DNA from: Clostridiales bacterium | GTDB taxonomy: Bacteria; Bacillota; Clostridia; Oscillospirales; Oscillospiraceae | Reading direction: 5' to 3' | Assembly (NCBI GenBank): GCA_022787565.1 | Contig: JALFVN010000076.1 | Span: forward strand, 1-64,000 | DNA: 64,000 nucleotides | Translations under genes and position numbers: made by a program | Shown: in pieces, positions 17,468 to 26,117 of the stretch | Layout of the letters: each line of letters begins with the position of its first letter | How positions within the stretch are numbered: the first letter of the stretch is position 1 | The notes under the pieces: generated by a model | Databases searched by the model: none | Told to the model about the DNA's origin: nothing | The model's input: the letters and a program-made list of their open reading frames with translations, nothing else

Positions 17468-18952
17468 ATGGAAGACTTGAAATTACGGAAGAAAAACCTC
17501 ATCATGTTCCCGCTGGGCACTGTGGGACGGGACATGGTCTATTCGCTGGTCACGAACTTTTTGCTGACCTATATTCTTTTTACCCGGGGCCTGAATGCGG
17601 CCCAGCTCGCCGCCGTCACGGCCATCATGGTGGGCGCCCGGGTATTTGACGCGCTGAACGATCCGATTATGGGCAATATCATTGAGCGTACCCGCACCAG
17701 ATGGGGCAAATTCAAGCCCTGGCTGGTCATCGGCATTCTGTCCACCTCCGTGGTGATTTACGCGCTGTTCAATACCGCTCTCCAGGGCTGGAACTTTATC
17801 TGGTTTTTCGGTGTTTCCTATTTTCTTTTCAGCATCACCTATACCATGCACGACATCTCCTATTGGGGCATGGTACCGGCCCTGAGCTCAGACGCCGACG
17901 CGCGCAACCAGTTTACCGCACGGGCCACCCTTTTTGCCGGGATCGGCGGAACTGCCGCCAGCGTTCTCATCCCCATGCTCACTACCGGCGATTTTGCCAT
18001 TGGCGGCAGCGCCAATATTGCCTACGGGCGTATCGCGCTGGTGATCTGCCTGCTGGCTCCCCTCTTTCTCTGCTTTACCGTTTTCGGCGTCAGGGAGCAG
18101 CGAAATTACAGCAAGGAGAGCGCGCCTCCCATCAGCTTTAAAAAGATTATCGGCACCATCACCGGCAACGACCAGCTTTTGTGGATCTCCCTGATCTTTC
18201 TTATCCAGCAGATCGGCAACGGCATTGTGCTTTCCGGCATCGGCAGCACCTACATATACTTTTGCTTTGGTTATCAGGGCGGCCTGTTCTCCATATTCAC
18301 CACCGTGGGCATGTCAGCCACCGCCTTTCTGATGATCTCCTACCCGGCCATCTCCCGCCATATCGGCAGGAAAAAGCTGATGAACATCATGATGGTCATC
18401 TCCGCCATCGGCTATGCGGTCATGCTCATTCCCGGGCTGATCCCCGGCTCCGGCATGCTCAAATTCTGGATCATCGTCCTCGGTTATATGGCCGCCAACT
18501 TCGGGCAGTACTGCTTCTATCTGATCATGATGATCTCCATTATCAACACGGTGGAGTATAATGAATACCTCCATGGCACAAGAGACGAGGCCATCATCGC
18601 CTCACTCCGTCCCTTCCTGACCAAGCTGGCCTCCGCGTTGACCGTGGTCATCGCTTCCGCAAGCTATATGATCTTCCGGGTAACGGATTATACTAACCAG
18701 ATCTCCTCTCTGGAGACTGCGGCCTCCTCCGGCGCCATCAGTGAGGCGGAAAAGCTCAGCGCCATCACCGCTGCTCTCAGCGGCGTACAGCCCGGCCAGA
18801 CTGTCGGCCTGCTGCTGTTTATTACGGTGCTTCCCTGCGCGCTGATGCTTATTGCCCACCTGCTGTACAAAAAGCACTACAAGCTGGACGAGGACGAATA
18901 TGCCCGCATCTGCGCGGCGCTCTCCCAACGTGCTGAGGGCGTGGAAGCATGA
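17468..18952 (+). CDS. GPH-family (MFS_2) cation:glycoside/sugar symporter
   Basis: A 494-residue polytopic membrane protein with about twelve hydrophobic segments. The N-terminal GPH pattern is clear: FPLGTVGRDMVYSLV, then VGARVFDALNDPIMGNII and RTRWGKFKPWL. Family members import glycosides, pentosides or hexuronides with Na+ or H+. ATG at 17468 follows CGGAGATG. Its stop overlaps the PIG-L gene (ATGA). The neighbouring deacetylase suggests an acetylated or amino sugar conjugate, but that is inference. Confidence 0.92.
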   Translation: MEDLKLRKKNLIMFPLGTVGRDMVYSLVTNFLLTYILFTRGLNAAQLAAVTAIMVGARVFDALNDPIMGNIIERTRTRWGKFKPWLVIGILSTSVVIYALFNTALQGWNFIWFFGVSYFLFSITYTMHDISYWGMVPALSSDADARNQFTARATLFAGIGGTAASVLIPMLTTGDFAIGGSANIAYGRIALVICLLAPLFLCFTVFGVREQRNYSKESAPPISFKKIIGTITGNDQLLWISLIFLIQQIGNGIVLSGIGSTYIYFCFGYQGGLFSIFTTVGMSATAFLMISYPAISRHIGRKKLMNIMMVISAIGYAVMLIPGLIPGSGMLKFWIIVLGYMAANFGQYCFYLIMMISIINTVEYNEYLHGTRDEAIIASLRPFLTKLASALTVVIASASYMIFRVTDYTNQISSLETAASSGAISEAEKLSAITAALSGVQPGQTVGLLLFITVLPCALMLIAHLLYKKHYKLDEDEYARICAALSQRAEGVEA

Positions 18953-19722
18953 GTCTGACCTCTCTTGCCATCAGATTTGCCGCCCCCCTGCCGGATATTG
19001 AAGCCTTTGAACGGTATCTCTTCATTGGCCCCCATCCCGACGATATAGAAATCGGCGCGGGTGCCACAGCCGCAAAGCTTGCGGCAGCGGGGAAAAAAGT
19101 CTGCTTTCTGGTCTGCCTTGACGGGCGTTTCGGTCTGGAAAACGCTCCGGCAGGAACCAGTCCCGATGACCTGGCCGCATTGCGCACGGAAGAGGCAAAA
19201 CGCTCTGCCCGGGCACTGGGTGTTGAGGATCTGCGCTTTCTCGGCCTGAGCGACGGCGGGCTCTACGAGGAAAAAGCGCTTTTCCGCGCCATCGCCGCTG
19301 TTGTGGGGGATTTTCGCCCGGATGTACTTTTCGCGCCGGATCCCTGCGTCAGCAGCGAGTGCCACGCCGATCACCTGAACGTGGGGAACGCGGCGCGCCG
19401 CGCGGCCTGTTTTGCCCCCTATTCTGAGATCATGCAATCCTACGGGGCCGCTGCCGCCGACGTGCAGGCCCTGGCCTATTACATGACGGCAAAGCCAAAC
19501 CGGTTCATTGGCACCCGTGGGTTCCTACAAAGGCAGCTCGACGCCATATTCCAATGCCACCTGAGCCAGTTCCCTCCGAACGCGCCGGAGAGTCGTTCCC
19601 TTGCGCTCTACCTGAAGCTGCGCGCCGCAGACAACGGCATCCGCAGTCTGAAGGGGCAGGCGGAGGGCTTCCGGGTTCTGGGAAAGACCCATATGCACTG
19701 TCTCCCGGAGGCAGGGAAATGA
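18949..19722 (+). CDS. PIG-L family deacetylase
   Basis: A 257-residue zinc-dependent N-acetylglucosaminyl-type deacetylase. The metal-binding motif GPHPDDIEIGAG lies near residues 26-37, and the second metal/catalytic segment SSECHADHLNVGNAARR near residues 141-157. Family members remove acetyl groups from GlcNAc-linked substrates. There is no signal peptide, so it acts in the cytoplasm, fitting deacetylation of whatever the coupled transporter imports. The start overlaps the transporter stop by four bases, and a strong terminator follows. Confidence 0.9.
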   Translation: MSLTSLAIRFAAPLPDIEAFERYLFIGPHPDDIEIGAGATAAKLAAAGKKVCFLVCLDGRFGLENAPAGTSPDDLAALRTEEAKRSARALGVEDLRFLGLSDGGLYEEKALFRAIAAVVGDFRPDVLFAPDPCVSSECHADHLNVGNAARRAACFAPYSEIMQSYGAAAADVQALAYYMTAKPNRFIGTRGFLQRQLDAIFQCHLSQFPPNAPESRSLALYLKLRAADNGIRSLKGQAEGFRVLGKTHMHCLPEAGK

Positions 19723-19726
19723 AAAA

Positions 19727-19757
19727 GGTGAGCGCGGTCTTCGCGCTCACCTTTTTT
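19727..19757. terminator. Bidirectional terminator between the PIG-L and alarmone synthetase genes
   Basis: A 10-bp stem (19727-19736 with 19742-19751) flanked by A-run and T-run. It overlaps the last codons of the converging alarmone synthetase gene. Confidence 0.88.
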
Positions 19758-20487
19758 CGATTTCTTTCATCTCTTCCGCTGCGGCCTCAAGGGCGGCGCA
19801 GGCCTCTACCTTTTGCTGGATCTCCTCCATGCGCCGGTCAAGTCCGGCGCTGATTTCGGCACAGAGAAACAGCTCTTTATCGATCTCTTCAGAGATCAGC
19901 ACATCCTTTTTGTATCGGATCTTGTGCTCCAGGCTGGCCCACCAGTCCATGGAAATGGTGCGAAACTGCACCTCCACTTTCATCATGCGTTTGGTGTTGT
20001 GCAGGAAAATCGGCGTCTTAACCACCAGATGGAGACTCCGGTAGCCGTTTTCCTTGGGCTCTTTTATGTAGTCCTTACGCTCCAGCAGGACAATATCATC
20101 CTGCCGCAGAAAGGCCTCTGCCAGCATATAGATATCCGAGGGAAAGGAGCAGATCACCCGCACGCCGGCAATGTCGTTGATGTTCTCCTCAATGCTCTCC
20201 ATGCTGATGGGAAGTCTTTTCCTTTGCAGCTTTTCCAGCGTGCTTTCCGGGGATTTCAGTCTGGTCTTGATGGTCTCAATGGGATTTCTGTCGTACTGAA
20301 GCGACAGCTCCTCGCTGAGCACGTTGAATTTGGTGGACACCTCCATCATGGCACAGCGGTAATAGGCCATCAGCTCACGATAAGCAAAGGCAAAGCCCTG
20401 TATTTTGCTGCGCACCTCATCCTGTGCCAGCTTTTCCAGCATGGTTCGTTCCAGCTCACCGTTTTCCGGAAGTACATTTTCTTTCAT
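19747..20487 (-). CDS. Small alarmone synthetase (GTP pyrophosphokinase, RelQ-like)
   Basis: A 246-residue stand-alone synthetase making (p)ppGpp from GTP/GDP and ATP in the cytoplasm. The RelA/SpoT synthetase region is visible: IETIKTRLKSPESTLEKLQRK, then NINDIAGVRVICSF, YIKEPKENGYRSLHLVV and EVQFRTISMDWWASLEHK. There is no HD hydrolase, TGS or ACT domain, so it is a SAS rather than a long Rel. It is convergent with the PIG-L gene and its last codons lie within the shared terminator. Confidence 0.93.
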   Translation of the reverse strand: MKENVLPENGELERTMLEKLAQDEVRSKIQGFAFAYRELMAYYRCAMMEVSTKFNVLSEELSLQYDRNPIETIKTRLKSPESTLEKLQRKRLPISMESIEENINDIAGVRVICSFPSDIYMLAEAFLRQDDIVLLERKDYIKEPKENGYRSLHLVVKTPIFLHNTKRMMKVEVQFRTISMDWWASLEHKIRYKKDVLISEEIDKELFLCAEISAGLDRRMEEIQQKVEACAALEAAAEEMKEIEKR

Positions 20488-20562
20488 GATGCACCCTGCT
20501 CTTTTTCATTTATTGTCTTTATTATATACGAAAAGCCCATCCCTTTTTGTGAAGAGGATATA

Positions 20563-20598
20563 AACAATTCACCCGGCCAAATGGCCGGGTGAATTGTT
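20563..20598 (-). terminator. Terminator of the ccdA-tlpA-trxA operon
   Basis: A 17-bp perfect stem (20563-20579 with 20582-20598), starting at the trxA stop codon and followed by TTTATAT on the minus strand. Confidence 0.75.
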
Positions 20599-20908
20599 AC
20601 CGCAGCATATTCTCTATGGCGGATTTGGGGATTACTCCCACGGAATTGCTCTTCACCTTTCCGTTTTCAAAAACGATGAGGGTGGGGATGCTGGAAATGC
20701 CGAACCGGGCAGCCAGTCCGGGCTGCTCGTCCACGTTGACCTTGCCCACCTTGGCAATGCCATCCATCTCCTCCGCGATCAGCGCCACGGTGGGAGCCAG
20801 CATACGGCAGGGGCCGCACCAGGGCGCCCAGAAATCCACAAGAACGGGCTTGTCCGACTGGAGTACCTCCTGTTCAAAATTCTGTTCGGTGATGATGATT
20901 TCAGCCAT
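20597..20908 (-). CDS. trxA: Thioredoxin
   Basis: A 103-residue cytoplasmic disulfide reductase with the WCGPC active site near residues 28-32 ([12 protein letters not shown]) and the cis-Pro segment SSIPTLIVF. The start at 20908 (MAEIII) follows GAAAGGAGATAG. It is the last gene of a ccdA-tlpA-trxA operon. In that arrangement reducing power would pass from thioredoxin through CcdA to the extracytoplasmic TlpA-like protein. Confidence 0.97.
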   Translation of the reverse strand: MAEIIITEQNFEQEVLQSDKPVLVDFWAPWCGPCRMLAPTVALIAEEMDGIAKVGKVNVDEQPGLAARFGISSIPTLIVFENGKVKSNSVGVIPKSAIENMLR

Positions 20909-20922
20909 TTTTCTATCTCCTT

Positions 20923-21477
20923 TCAGCAAATTAAGTTTTCTATCTTTTCCCGGAGGGTATCTTCCTCCATCATGCCGATCTGTTCCGCTGCAAGGCTGCC
21001 GTCGGCACGGATAAACAGGGTTCTGGGGATGGACTGGACAGCGTATGCCGCCGCAGCGTTCATCTCCGTATCGAAATATACCGGGAAGCGGTATCCTTCC
21101 CTGCTGACAAATTCCTTGACACTCTCTGTGGTGTCGTAGGCGCCGTCGGTCATGTTCACCATCAGAAACTGCACGCTGTCGCCGTATTCGGTATAGAGCG
21201 CGTCAAAATATGGAAGCTCCGCCTTGCAGGGCCCGCACCAGGTAGCCCAGAAATTCACAACGACGGGCTTACCCTGAAAATCAGACAGGCTGACCGGATT
21301 TCCTTCACCATCCAGGACGGTGAAATCCGCCGCCGGGACCACATCCTCCGTTTTCTCCGAAGACGGCCCCGCAGCAGGTTTATAAGCGGAGGCAAGCTTT
21401 TGATAGCTCAGCGTGGCGGCAGTCAGGACCAGCACCAGCGCCAAACCAAGAAGTAATACCGTGAATTTTCTGTTCAT
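20923..21477 (-). CDS. TlpA/ResA-family membrane-anchored thiol-disulfide oxidoreductase
   Basis: 184 residues with an N-terminal membrane anchor (residues 6-26) and a short linker. The AhpC/TSA-Redoxin fold has [17 protein letters not shown] (WCGPC near residue 78) and the cis-Pro loop QSIPRTLFI. It acts outside the membrane to reduce disulfides, for example in cytochrome maturation or spore-coat and envelope proteins; the client is unknown. It lies 3 bases after ccdA and 14 before trxA. Confidence 0.92.
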   Translation of the reverse strand: MNRKFTVLLLGLALVLVLTAATLSYQKLASAYKPAAGPSSEKTEDVVPAADFTVLDGEGNPVSLSDFQGKPVVVNFWATWCGPCKAELPYFDALYTEYGDSVQFLMVNMTDGAYDTTESVKEFVSREGYRFPVYFDTEMNAAAAYAVQSIPRTLFIRADGSLAAEQIGMMEEDTLREKIENLIC

Positions 21478-21480
21478 CCT

Positions 21481-22152
21481 TTACCTCACCCCCAAAAACG
21501 TGATCAGTCTGCCCAGTATGCCGAAGCACAGCAAAATCCCCACAAGGATCAGAAATATACCGCAGACCAGATTAATGACGCGGTAATGCCTTTTGATAAA
21601 GTCAAAGGCGGACCTGAACCTGTCAATCAAAACGGCGGACAGGACAAAGGGCAGCCCCAGGCCCAGAGAGTAGGCCACCAGAAGAAGTACGCCGGACAGC
21701 GCAGTGGCCGAGCTGGAAGCCAACATAAGGGCGGATCCCAAAAACGCGCCGACGCAGGGCGTAAGGCTGACCGAGTAGACCACGCCAAAGAGAAAGGCAG
21801 AGAAAATGCCGTTGATTTCCCCCGCTCTCCGCATCCCTTTGAAAAAAGGGAGTCTGATCACCTCAAGATAGCCAAGGCCGAAACCGATCACCGCAAGCCC
21901 GCAGACCACGTTGACCGCAGTCTTATAATGAACCAGAAAAGAGCCCAGAGTTCCGGCAAACAGCCCCAGCAGGCTGAAAACCACGGTAAACCCCAGCACA
22001 AAAAACGCGGCTCTGGCAAGTACCTGCCGCTTTTTCCCGGCAGTTGCGGCAAAATAGCTGACATAAACCGGCAGCATGGGCAGCATACAGGGCGAAACAA
22101 ACGAAATAAGCCCCTCAAGGAAGGTGATGAAATACTGCAAAGGCTCCTCCAT
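21481..22152 (-). CDS. ccdA: CcdA/DsbD-type transmembrane electron transporter
   Basis: 223 residues with six hydrophobic segments. FVSPCMLPMLPVY near residue 17 and SLTPCVGAFLGSALML near residue 128 supply the two membrane cysteines that relay electrons from thioredoxin across the membrane. It is the first gene of the redox operon with tlpA and trxA. No cytochrome c genes are visible nearby. Confidence 0.93.
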   Translation of the reverse strand: MEEPLQYFITFLEGLISFVSPCMLPMLPVYVSYFAATAGKKRQVLARAAFFVLGFTVVFSLLGLFAGTLGSFLVHYKTAVNVVCGLAVIGFGLGYLEVIRLPFFKGMRRAGEINGIFSAFLFGVVYSVSLTPCVGAFLGSALMLASSSATALSGVLLLVAYSLGLGLPFVLSAVLIDRFRSAFDFIKRHYRVINLVCGIFLILVGILLCFGILGRLITFLGVR

Positions 22153-22202
22153 ACAGATATGTTGCGCAGATGACAGGCGGGAAATACCCGCCCCGGCTTA
22201 AA

Positions 22203-22228
22203 AATCCTCCGGCTGCAGCCGGAGGATT
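22203..22228 (-). terminator. Terminator downstream of ftsH
   Basis: An 11-bp stem (22203-22213 with 22218-22228) followed by TTTTTAAG on the minus strand. Confidence 0.85.
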
Positions 22229-22279
22229 AACTGCACTATTAGCTTACTGCAAGTCTTCCCGCCTGTCAAGTCCGGGAAC

Positions 22280-24094
22280 TCAGCGGTTGAGGATGTTCAT
22301 GAACTCCTCGCCGGTGATGGTCTCCTTTTCATAAAGGAAGCCTGCCAGCTCGTCCAGCTTTTCCCGGTTTTCCCGCAGGATACCCAGGGCTTTCTCATGC
22401 TGCTTTTTCACCAGGGCGATCACCTGCTGGTCGATCTTGCTCTGGGTCTCGGCGGAACAGGCCAGAGAAGTGTCGCCGCCCAGATACTGGTTGGTAACGG
22501 TCTCCATGGCCACCATGTCGAAATCCTCGCTCATCCCGTAGCGGGAAATCATGGCACGGGCCAGCTTGGTGGCCTGCTCAATGTCGTTGGAAGCGCCGGT
22601 GGTCACGGAGCCGAAGGCCACTTCCTCAGCGGCTCTGCCGCCGGTGAAGGTGGCAATTTTATTTTCGATCTCCTCACGGCTCATCAGGTAGTGGTCGCCC
22701 TCCTCCACCTGCATGGTGTAGCCCAGGGCGCCGGAGGTGCGGGGAACGATGGTGATCTTCTGCACGGGAGCGGAGTTGGTCTGTCTGGCGGCCACAAGGG
22801 CGTGTCCGATCTCATGGTAAGCGACGATACGCTTCTCCTTATCCGTCAGGATGGCGTTTTTCTTCTGGTACCCGGCAATGACCACCTCGATGCTCTCCTC
22901 CAGATCCGCCTGGGTGGCAAAGCCTCGGCCGTCCCGCACGGCCCGGAGAGCCGCCTCGTTGACAATATTGGCAAGCTCCGCGCCGGAGGCGCCGGAAGCC
23001 ATGCGGGCCACCCTGCCGAAGTCCACATCGTCGGCAATTTTCACCTTTCTGGCATGTACCTTAAGGATTTCCTCCCTCCCCTTCAGGTCAGGAAGCTCCA
23101 CCGGCACCCGCCGGTCAAAACGTCCGGGGCGGGTCAGGGCCGGGTCCAGAGATTCGGGCCGGTTGGTGGCGGCAAGGATGATCACGCCGCTGTTGCCTTC
23201 AAATCCGTCCATCTCGGTGAGGAGCTGGTTCAGCGTCTGCTCCCGCTCGTCGTTGCTGCCCAGCTGGCCGTCCCGCTTTTTGCCGATGGCGTCGATCTCA
23301 TCAATAAAGACAATGCAGGGGGCTTTTTCCTTGGCCTGTTTGAACAGATCACGGACCTTGGAAGCGCCCATGCCCACGAACATCTCCACAAATTCCGAGC
23401 CGGACATGGAGAAGAAGGGCACGTTCGCCTCGCCCGCCACAGCCTTGGCCAGCATGGTCTTTCCGGTACCCGGAGGGCCTACCAGCAGCACGCCCTTGGG
23501 CATGGACGCGCCGATCTGCCGGTATTTATCCGGATTGTGCAGATAATCCACGATCTCGGCAAGGTTCTCCTTCGCCTCGTCCACGCCGGCCACATCGGAA
23601 AAGCGTATACCGTCAGAGGATCTCACATAAACCTTGGCGTTGCTCTTTCCCATGTTGAACATCATGGAATTGGGGCCGCCGCTGGCCTTGTCCATCAGCT
23701 TTTTGGACATGAACTGGCCCAGCGCAATGAACAGCACCAGAGGCAAAATCCAATAAAGCAGAATGGTCAGCAGTGGGGAGGTCTCCTCCACGATCTCGCT
23801 GGCAAATTCCGCGCCGGAGTTGTACAGGCGTTCCACCAGCTGGGGATCGTCCATACGCCCGGTCTTGTATATGTTTTCTTCCGCTTTGTCGGTGAACACG
23901 ATCTGGTTGTCCAGAACTTCGACCTGACCGATATTCTGTTCCTGCGTCATGGTCATAAAGCTGCCATAGTCCACCTCTTTGACCTGCCGGGCGCTGATAT
24001 AGGGCATAGCCAGCAGGTTGAACACCAACAGTATTGCAAGGGCAAGCGTATAATAAAAGATCAGCGGTTTTTTCGGTTTTTTTACTTCCTGCAT
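22280..24094 (-). CDS. ftsH: ATP-dependent zinc metalloprotease FtsH
   Basis: A 604-residue membrane-anchored AAA+ protease degrading misfolded and regulatory proteins. Two membrane segments (about residues 9-29 and 107-127) flank a small external domain. The AAA module has Walker [11 protein letters not shown] (about residue 205), Walker [13 protein letters not shown] and [15 protein letters not shown]. The zinc site is [17 protein letters not shown] with Ile where most FtsH have Ala. It is the last gene of a probable operon with pgsA, two ABC exporter subunits and a small membrane protein. Confidence 0.96.
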   Translation of the reverse strand: MQEVKKPKKPLIFYYTLALAILLVFNLLAMPYISARQVKEVDYGSFMTMTQEQNIGQVEVLDNQIVFTDKAEENIYKTGRMDDPQLVERLYNSGAEFASEIVEETSPLLTILLYWILPLVLFIALGQFMSKKLMDKASGGPNSMMFNMGKSNAKVYVRSSDGIRFSDVAGVDEAKENLAEIVDYLHNPDKYRQIGASMPKGVLLVGPPGTGKTMLAKAVAGEANVPFFSMSGSEFVEMFVGMGASKVRDLFKQAKEKAPCIVFIDEIDAIGKKRDGQLGSNDEREQTLNQLLTEMDGFEGNSGVIILAATNRPESLDPALTRPGRFDRRVPVELPDLKGREEILKVHARKVKIADDVDFGRVARMASGASGAELANIVNEAALRAVRDGRGFATQADLEESIEVVIAGYQKKNAILTDKEKRIVAYHEIGHALVAARQTNSAPVQKITIVPRTSGALGYTMQVEEGDHYLMSREEIENKIATFTGGRAAEEVAFGSVTTGASNDIEQATKLARAMISRYGMSEDFDMVAMETVTNQYLGGDTSLACSAETQSKIDQQVIALVKKQHEKALGILRENREKLDELAGFLYEKETITGEEFMNILNR

Positions 24095-24113
24095 GTTTTT
24101 TCACCTCATTTTT

Positions 24114-24311
24114 TCAAATTTTACTCCGGATCAGCGAAATGATCAGCCAGACCGCCAAAAGAATATTCACCACGGCACAGCCATAGCGCAGGATCAGCAG
24201 AATGATATCCGGCCGGAAAATCAGCGCGGCGGCGCAAAGCAGGAGCAGCACAGCAGAGATAATGCAGATCGTGGTCGTGTGCCTGAGTATGGCTTTCAAG
24301 AATTTGTTCAT
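24114..24311 (-). CDS. Small two-helix membrane protein
   Basis: 65 residues, starting MNKFLKAILRHTTTIC behind GAAAGGATAAAAAC. It has two hydrophobic segments (about residues 13-31 and 35-58) and ends in RSKI. It sits 19 bases upstream of ftsH and 15 bases downstream of an ABC exporter gene. Not recognised. By position it could be an FtsH modulator or part of the exporter, but nothing in the sequence decides this. Confidence 0.7.
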   Translation of the reverse strand: MNKFLKAILRHTTTICIISAVLLLLCAAALIFRPDIILLILRYGCAVVNILLAVWLIISLIRSKI

Positions 24312-24326
24312 GTTTTTATCCTTTCT

Positions 24327-26117
24327 TCATGCGGTCTTGTCAAATTGGCTGTTGTACAACTCGGCATAAAAGCCGCCCTGCCTGAGCAGGGTCTCATGAT
24401 CCCCCTGCTCGATAATATTTCCGTCCTTCAGCACAAGGATCAGGTCGGCGTTTTTTATGGTGGACAGCCGGTGCGCGATCACAAAGCTGGTACGGTCTTT
24501 CATCAGCTCATCCATTGCTTTCTGGATCAACAGCTCCGTGCGGGTATCCACGGAGGAAGTTGCCTCATCCAGAATGAGCATGGGCCGGTTCTGGATCATT
24601 GCCCGGGCAATGGTAATGAGCTGCTTCTGCCCGGCGGAGATGCTGGTGTTTTCCGTAAGCTCCGTATCCAGCCCCTCCGGCAGCGACTCCACAAAGTCCC
24701 AGATACCGCAGGCACGGCAAGCCTTTTCAATCGCTTCTTCGCTGACATTATCCCCGTTGAATACCAGGTTTTCCCGGACTGTCCCCTGGAACATCCAGGT
24801 GTCCTGGAGCACCATGGAGAACATACTGTGTACATCTTCCCGCTTCATCTCTGCGGTGGGCACGCCGTCAATCAGGATGCTGCCGCCCCAAAGCTCGTAA
24901 AAGCGCATAAGCAGACTGACGATGGTGGTCTTTCCCGCGCCTGTGGGACCGACGATGGCGATCTTCTGCCCTGGCTTAACGCTGGCGGAGAAATCCCGAA
25001 TCACCGCGTCATTCTGATCCTCACTGTAGCCAAAGCGCAAATTCTTGAATTCCACCTGGCCTCTGACCGGCGCGCAATAGCGCTCCTTCCCGCTCTCGTC
25101 CTCCAGTTCCTCCTCTTCCAGGAAGTCAAAGACCCGTTTACCGGCTGCTGCCGCAGACTGCATCTGGGTCATTCCCTGGGCAAGGTTGCTCAGGGGAGAT
25201 GTAAAGAGCCGCACATACATGATGAAGGCCACGATAACGCCAAAGTCGATCACACCGTCCATGGCCAGCTTGGAGCCGTAGATGCACACCGCCACATAAC
25301 CCAGATTTCCCACGAAGCCCATCAGCGGCTGCATAATGCCGGAGATGAACTGGGATTTGCGGTTGGCCTGATAGACCTCCTTGTTGAGCCGGTCGAATTC
25401 AGACTTCATTTTCTTTTCCGCTCTGGAGATGCGGACCACATCATGGCCGGAGTACATCTCCTCCACATAGCCGTTGAGCTGTCCCAGGGAGCTCTGCCTT
25501 GCCAGAAAATATTTCTGGGAGCGGGACATGATCAGGCCCATCAGGGCAAAGCCGATCAACGTGGAGGCAATGGCGGCAAGGCTCATGCGCCATTCGGTGA
25601 TGAACATCATCATCAAACAGCCGATAAACTGCGCAGCGGCGGAGACCATGGAGGGAAGGCTGTTGGAGAGGCTCTGCACCAGGGTGTTTACGTCGTTGGT
25701 CATGCGGCTGAGAATATCGCCGTAAGGGATACGGCCAAAGAGCTTCATGGGCGCCCGGTTCACCTTGTCAAAAATATCCGCGCGCAGCCGGTTTGACAGG
25801 CGCAGGGTCACCGTTGCCAGAATAAAATGCTGGATGAAGCTGAATACCGCGCTCAGGACATACAGGCCCAGCAGGAAAAGGGCCGTTCCGGCAACAGCCT
25901 CCATGTCTATGCCGGTGGCAATCCCATCAATGATGTACTGGGTGATTTTGGAAAGCTGATTCGGGCCGATGATGGTCAGCACAACACCGGCGCAGGCGAA
26001 AAAGATGGCTGCGATGAAGGGAAGAACGATGCCCTTTGAATGGCCGATCAGGCGGGAAAACTCACCGCCCATACTCACTTTTTCGCCGGTATAAACAAGA
26101 TGTTTTTCAGGATGCAT
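24327..26117 (-). CDS. Heterodimeric ABC exporter subunit (catalytic Glu present)
   Basis: 596 residues: a six-helix transmembrane domain (residues about 20-320) fused to an ATPase. Walker A GPTGAGKTTIV, Walker B LILDEATSSVD with the catalytic Glu, and the H-loop His (VIAHRLSTIK). The signature is unusual: ISAGQKQLITIARAM instead of LSGGQ. This pairs with the partner's degenerate Walker B. The start at 26117 is inside the end of the partner gene and preceded by AGGAGGGG. Likely substrates are drugs, lipids or peptides; not determinable. Confidence 0.93.
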   Translation of the reverse strand: MHPEKHLVYTGEKVSMGGEFSRLIGHSKGIVLPFIAAIFFACAGVVLTIIGPNQLSKITQYIIDGIATGIDMEAVAGTALFLLGLYVLSAVFSFIQHFILATVTLRLSNRLRADIFDKVNRAPMKLFGRIPYGDILSRMTNDVNTLVQSLSNSLPSMVSAAAQFIGCLMMMFITEWRMSLAAIASTLIGFALMGLIMSRSQKYFLARQSSLGQLNGYVEEMYSGHDVVRISRAEKKMKSEFDRLNKEVYQANRKSQFISGIMQPLMGFVGNLGYVAVCIYGSKLAMDGVIDFGVIVAFIMYVRLFTSPLSNLAQGMTQMQSAAAAGKRVFDFLEEEELEDESGKERYCAPVRGQVEFKNLRFGYSEDQNDAVIRDFSASVKPGQKIAIVGPTGAGKTTIVSLLMRFYELWGGSILIDGVPTAEMKREDVHSMFSMVLQDTWMFQGTVRENLVFNGDNVSEEAIEKACRACGIWDFVESLPEGLDTELTENTSISAGQKQLITIARAMIQNRPMLILDEATSSVDTRTELLIQKAMDELMKDRTSFVIAHRLSTIKNADLILVLKDGNIIEQGDHETLLRQGGFYAELYNSQFDKTA

